In this document: positions 6,275-9,012 of the stretch, piece by piece
Numbering within the stretch: the first letter of the stretch is position 1
Layout of the letters: each line of letters begins with the position of its first letter
NCBI GenBank assembly: GCA_002420085.1
Contig: DIHI01000092.1
Coordinates: 23,714-32,725, forward strand
Direction: 5' to 3'
DNA from: Lysobacterales bacterium UBA5700
GTDB taxonomy: Bacteria > Pseudomonadota > Gammaproteobacteria > Xanthomonadales > Xanthomonadaceae
Length of the DNA stretch: 9,012 nt
The notes under the pieces: model-generated
Databases searched by the model: none
Seen by the model: only the letters and a program-made list of their open reading frames with translations
What the model was told of the DNA's origin: nothing
Translations under genes and position numbers: made by a program

Positions 6275-8437
6275 TCAACGGCCCTCCAGCAGGATCGGCA
6301 GCACGATCCGAAACACCGTACTTCGCCAGCGCAGGCTGCGGTGCAGAACCAGATCACCGCCATGCTGACGCAACAGGGCACGGCAGAAGTGCAGGCCGAG
6401 GCCGGTGCCAACACGGCCCTTGTTGCTGTCGCGCGGGGCAAACAGGCCCGCGCGGTCGCCGTAGCGGACCCCTGGACCGTTGTCCTCGACATCGATCAGC
6501 ACGGTCCGGCCCTGGTCAGCCCCTTCGCCCAGCGACACCCGCACCGCCACGGCTGCGCCCGCAGGCTCGCCACGTCGCTGAGCGAAATACAGGGCGTTGT
6601 CGAGCAGGTTGCGCAGGCTCTGGTCGAGCACGATCGGCGGCAAGGACAGCAGCAGGGGTAGGTCCGGCACACTCACGCTGAAGGCGCAGCCGGCCATGTC
6701 GAACTGGTGCAGCATCAGGCCGGCGGTGTGCTCGACCATCGGCCGCACCGATAGCCGAGCCTTCTGCTGGCGGCGGATCACGTCGATCTCGTCATCGACC
6801 AGTCGATACAGGTGACGGGCGTCCTTGCGCAGAGTCTGCCAGTGTTCGGTGCCGATCGGCAGGCCGCTGGCGCCGACTTCGGCCAGTTCCTCGACCTTGT
6901 CGAGCAGCACCTGGGCCGATTGCCGGGTCTCGTGCAGGTAGGCACTCCAGTTCTTGCCGATCAGGGCGAACCTGCCCAGGTTGGCGTTCTCCAGCGCCAG
7001 TTCGTGCGCCTCCAGCGCGGCTTGCAGGCCGGGGATGTAGTGCTCGGGTGACACCGCCGGGACACCGTCCCTCGGCCGACGATGGAACAGCACCACCGCG
7101 TGGCGCATGGCGGGCGGGGACTCACCGGCTTGATCGAGGCCGTCGTCGAGCAGGCGGCGGATTGGAATCGCGCAAACCCTATCGCTGTCATTCGGATGAA
7201 AGGGGAACTCTCGCTTCTGGGTGACCTTCGGTTCCCCATCGCGCATGGCATCATTCAGTACCGATTGATGCAGACTCCCTTGGCTCTTTCGCACGAGGTC
7301 CGGTGACAGCCCGTACAGCGCGTGAATTTGATAACGCAGCTCCGAAACCTGCTCCAGCCACAGCGCTGCCGACAGATCGCAGGCTTCGCACAGGCGTTGC
7401 AGATAGCGGTGCGCCAACTGTTCGGCGCGGTCGGCGATCACCGGTGTGCCGGCCGGGCCGGCATCGACGTCTGGGGTACTCGATGCGGTCGGAGAGACCG
7501 GCGCCAGGGCGTTCAGCAGATCGGCCAGCAGGAATGGCTGGGACAATTCGATACCGACCTCCGGTCCGAGACCGGCCGGCCGCCGGCCGAGCCAGACCAG
7601 GCGCTGAACGCGGCCGAGGCGTGCCCGCAGTTCCTGCTGGCTGCGCGGATCATCGGGCCACAGGCCGGGACTGAGCAGCAGCCGCTCCGGGCGATCCGGT
7701 GCGTGCAGGGCAGCCAGCAGGGCGGTGCTGCTACCGAGTTGCAGGGCCTCGAAATCGAAGACATCCAGCCAGCGCACCAGATGCTCGCCGAAATAGCCAT
7801 CACGCACGGCCAGGCCGACCGGCCCCGGACCGGGGTCGGGCCAGCGGTAGCGCCGTCGCCAATCGAGGCGCGATTGGCGTGCGATGATGCTCCCCAGCAG
7901 GGCGCGCTGGCTCTCGGCATCACTGTAGGTCGCCCGACGCCGCATGGCGCCAGTGACCGAGCCTTCGATCCGCAGGCGCTCGCGATCGATGGCGGTGATC
8001 TCGACCTCGACCTGGTCGCCGACATCGAGCAGGCTGCCGATCTGCTCGACAAGCAACGGCAACTCATGGCGGTCGATGCGGATCTCGATGCCGGTGGCCA
8101 GACACTCGCCGAAGGCATGGTAGGGCCGAGGCATGCGATCGATCCGTACCGTGCGCAGCTCACCGACCGTCGGCGGCGTGGTCAGCCAGGGGTTGCCGCT
8201 GGGCTCGGCCCAGCGGATGCTGGCGAACCATTGGTCGCCGGTTGAATCGTGGGCATGTCGAAGAAAGACATCGACCGACTGGCCAATCGCAAATTCGTTC
8301 GATGTCAGAGAGGTCGGCAGGTGTTCGGGTGTGACCACCGCCGTCTTCGCCCACCGGCTGTCGGCCAGTCGGACGTAAACTTTTTGCGGATCACGGGCAT
8401 ACACCGTGCCGCGACAGTACCGCTGCTCGAATGGCAT
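6275..8437 (-). CDS. Soluble histidine kinase with S1/OB-like N-terminus and pseudo-receiver
   Basis: Counting from the ATG at 8437, the protein has 720 residues. Two segments look like S1/OB-fold nucleic-acid-binding domains (about 6-80 and 90-165; for example RGTVYARDPQKVYVRL and VGDQVEVEITAIDRERLRI). Residues 206-312 resemble a receiver, but the phospho-Asp is replaced by S256 (LLLSPGLW) and the Lys by Q300 before a kept Pro. A GAF-like region follows (about 335-485). The H-box is YLHETRQ with H502. The ATPase domain is complete: N-box LLDNALYFA (N614), G1 DVEDNGPGV (D652), an FAPRDSNKG lid and G2 GTGLGL (677-682). No membrane helix is seen. It is the first gene of the operon and probably its active kinase. 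The frame is open to 8695, but the protein-like sequence begins near 8437, where AGGG precedes the ATG; a GTG at 8458 is the alternative. S1-like calls are moderate, kinase calls strong. Confidence 0.87.
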   Translation of the reverse strand: MPFEQRYCRGTVYARDPQKVYVRLADSRWAKTAVVTPEHLPTSLTSNEFAIGQSVDVFLRHAHDSTGDQWFASIRWAEPSGNPWLTTPPTVGELRTVRIDRMPRPYHAFGECLATGIEIRIDRHELPLLVEQIGSLLDVGDQVEVEITAIDRERLRIEGSVTGAMRRRATYSDAESQRALLGSIIARQSRLDWRRRYRWPDPGPGPVGLAVRDGYFGEHLVRWLDVFDFEALQLGSSTALLAALHAPDRPERLLLSPGLWPDDPRSQQELRARLGRVQRLVWLGRRPAGLGPEVGIELSQPFLLADLLNALAPVSPTASSTPDVDAGPAGTPVIADRAEQLAHRYLQRLCEACDLSAALWLEQVSELRYQIHALYGLSPDLVRKSQGSLHQSVLNDAMRDGEPKVTQKREFPFHPNDSDRVCAIPIRRLLDDGLDQAGESPPAMRHAVVLFHRRPRDGVPAVSPEHYIPGLQAALEAHELALENANLGRFALIGKNWSAYLHETRQSAQVLLDKVEELAEVGASGLPIGTEHWQTLRKDARHLYRLVDDEIDVIRRQQKARLSVRPMVEHTAGLMLHQFDMAGCAFSVSVPDLPLLLSLPPIVLDQSLRNLLDNALYFAQRRGEPAGAAVAVRVSLGEGADQGRTVLIDVEDNGPGVRYGDRAGLFAPRDSNKGRVGTGLGLHFCRALLRQHGGDLVLHRSLRWRSTVFRIVLPILLEGR

Positions 8438-8459
8438 CCCGCCCTGCTGGTTGACCACG

Positions 8460-8489
8460 CCCCCTGGCTCCCCGTCTGCCCACCCCCCC
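8460..8489 (-). promoter_or_regulatory. G-quadruplex-type motif upstream of kinase 1
   Basis: On the minus strand, which is the mRNA sense of the operon, the order is G7, T, G3, CAGAC, G4, AGCCA, G5. Four G-runs with loops of 1, 5 and 5 bases fit the canonical quadruplex pattern. The motif ends 22 bases before the ATG at 8437, where a folded structure could affect ribosome access, and it overlaps the alternative GTG start at 8458 closely. Such motifs also arise by chance in GC-rich DNA. Confidence 0.45.
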
Positions 8490-8636
8490 GACCGGGCGCA
8501 GCCGTCCCGGGCCTGTTCCGCTATGCTGCCAACAGCTACCCCGCCCCCGCAAGCCCCTTCGATCCGCTTGGCGAGCATCGACCGTGACCGAACCCGTCTC
8601 CAGCCGCCGCAACCGCGCTTCGACCCGTGACCGGCA

Positions 8637-8715
8637 CTACATCCGCTTGAACGGATCATAGCAGTACGACCGCCCCTGCCAAGTCCCCGGACCACAGTAG
8701 CGACCCGCGCTCACG
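8637..8715 (-). pseudogene. Possible gene remnant encoding a Cys-containing C-terminus
   Basis: A minus-strand frame ends with the stop at 8637. Its last residues, RYCGPGTWQGRSYCYDPF then KRM, look protein-like, with two Cys-aromatic motifs and varied codons. Upstream of about 8720 the frame (open to an ATG at 8978) runs through the heptamer repeats and reads as low-quality Arg/Ser/Pro sequence, so the body of the gene appears replaced or eroded. A real small protein of 113 residues starting at 8978 is possible but less likely. I do not recognise a family. It lies 199 bases upstream of kinase 1 on the same strand. Confidence 0.2.
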
Positions 8716-8724
8716 TGCTTGGAG

Positions 8725-8759
8725 TTGGGAGTCGAGATTGGCGATTCGAGATTCGCATT
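8725..8759 (+). repeat. Tandem degenerate heptamers, plus orientation
   Basis: Five consecutive 7-base units are seen: TTGGGAG, TCGAGAT, TGGCGAT, TCGAGAT, TCGCATT. The two TCGAGAT copies are identical and spaced 14 bases apart. TCGAGATTCGCA (8746-8757) recurs inverted at 8864-8875. These look like intergenic heptamer repeats of the GGGAATC/GGGAATG kind I associate with Xanthomonadales. Confidence 0.6.
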
Positions 8760-8863
8760 CGCCGCAGATGGGACTGGGGGCCACCAGGGCCGGCGACCGC
8801 TGCCCTCGCGCTGACGGACTGCGGGTTGATCGCCACGGATCACGGCTCGCCTGCTGCCGCTGC

Positions 8864-8917
8864 TGCGAATCTCGATTTGCCATTTCTGACCCTTGCGACC
8901 CCCCATTCCCCATTCCC
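8864..8917 (-). repeat. Degenerate heptamers, inverted relative to 8725-8759
   Basis: On the minus strand this begins with two tandem GGGAATG units (within 8901-8917). After a diverged middle it reads AAATCGAGATTCGCA, sharing 12 bases (8864-8875) with the other array in inverted orientation. With the array at 8725-8759 it frames about 105 bases of GC-rich DNA. Confidence 0.55.
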
Positions 8918-8986
8918 GGCCGTCGTCGCGCGGGGTGGTTGACGGCTTACTCACCAACGGCGCTGGCCGCGCGACCATCCCCCCTG

Positions 8987-9010
8987 CCCCCCTTCGCGCG
9001 CGAAGGGGGG
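8987..9010. terminator. Perfect 24-base palindrome, terminator-like
   Basis: CCCCCCTTCG, a CGCG centre and CGAAGGGGGG form a perfect palindrome, which would give a very stable hairpin with a 10-base stem. TT follows at the window edge, so a plus-strand T-tract may continue beyond it; on the minus strand no T-run follows. It may be an intrinsic terminator for a gene outside the window or a copy of a dispersed palindromic repeat. Confidence 0.4.
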
Positions 9011-9012
9011 TT

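Larger units (their letters stand above)
8490..8986. other. Non-coding region right of the operon
   Basis: About 500 bases lie here without a confident gene. It should contain the operon promoter, but I see no convincing -35/-10 pair. A further G-rich stretch on the minus strand lies near 8540-8558 (GGGGCTTGCGGGGGCGGGG). A short inverted repeat, ATCCG/CGGAT, lies at 8641-8656. The rest holds a possible gene remnant and heptamer repeats, listed separately. Confidence 0.5.

Noticed and set aside
3719..6661. Two long plus-strand open frames (3719-5179 and 5189-6661) opposite kinase 2
   Set aside because: They are antisense to a gene with clear receiver, GAF and H-box motifs. Their translations show no domain or motif and are explained by GC-rich codon bias leaving few stops on the other strand.
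7322..8245. A 307-residue plus-strand open frame opposite kinase 1
   Set aside because: It is antisense to the kinase, its Gln/Ala/Asp-rich translation has no recognisable domain, and it has no neighbouring gene on that strand.

Overview
The window comes from a GC-rich proteobacterium, most likely a gammaproteobacterium. The XdhC protein is of the proteobacterial type. Degenerate seven-base repeats near the right end (GGGAATG-like and TCGAGAT-like units) resemble intergenic repeats I associate with Xanthomonadales. That placement is an inference of low certainty. No rRNA, tRNA, CRISPR array, transposase or phage gene was recognised.

Layout, left to right. Bases 1-164 hold no supported gene. 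A small ribbon-helix-helix (CopG/antitoxin-like) DNA-binding protein lies on the minus strand (165-578). It is divergent from an xdhC gene on the plus strand (821-1678), and the 242-base gap between them holds a 10-base palindrome (TGTATATACA). No toxin partner and no xanthine dehydrogenase structural genes are visible. A 116-base convergent gap with a terminator-like inverted repeat separates xdhC from the main feature of the window.

The main feature is a four-gene minus-strand operon (8437 down to 1795), apparently undescribed in this form. Gene 1 encodes a soluble histidine kinase with two S1/OB-like segments, a receiver-like domain lacking the phospho-accepting Asp, a GAF-like domain, an HETR H-box and a complete ATPase domain. 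Gene 2 encodes a large soluble hybrid protein. It has an intact N-terminal receiver interrupted by a Gly-rich insertion, PAS-like and GAF-like segments, a good H-box (GHELR) and an ATPase domain whose G1 box is lost. Gene 3 encodes a stand-alone receiver with all key residues. Gene 4 encodes a three-helix membrane protein with a coiled coil and a Cys-containing C-terminal region. Genes 1 and 2 are 18 bases apart; genes 2/3 and 3/4 overlap by ATGA.

The working model is inference. Kinase 1 would phosphorylate kinase 2 and the two intact receivers, and the receiver protein would act on the membrane protein translated next to it. None of these proteins has a DNA-binding output domain, so the output is probably not direct transcription control. 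Base composition falls sharply along the operon; the membrane gene is strikingly AT-rich.

The region right of the operon (8438-9012) has no confident gene. It holds a G-quadruplex-type motif just upstream of kinase 1, a possible gene remnant encoding a Cys-containing C-terminus, inverted heptamer arrays, and a perfect 24-base palindrome at the window edge.
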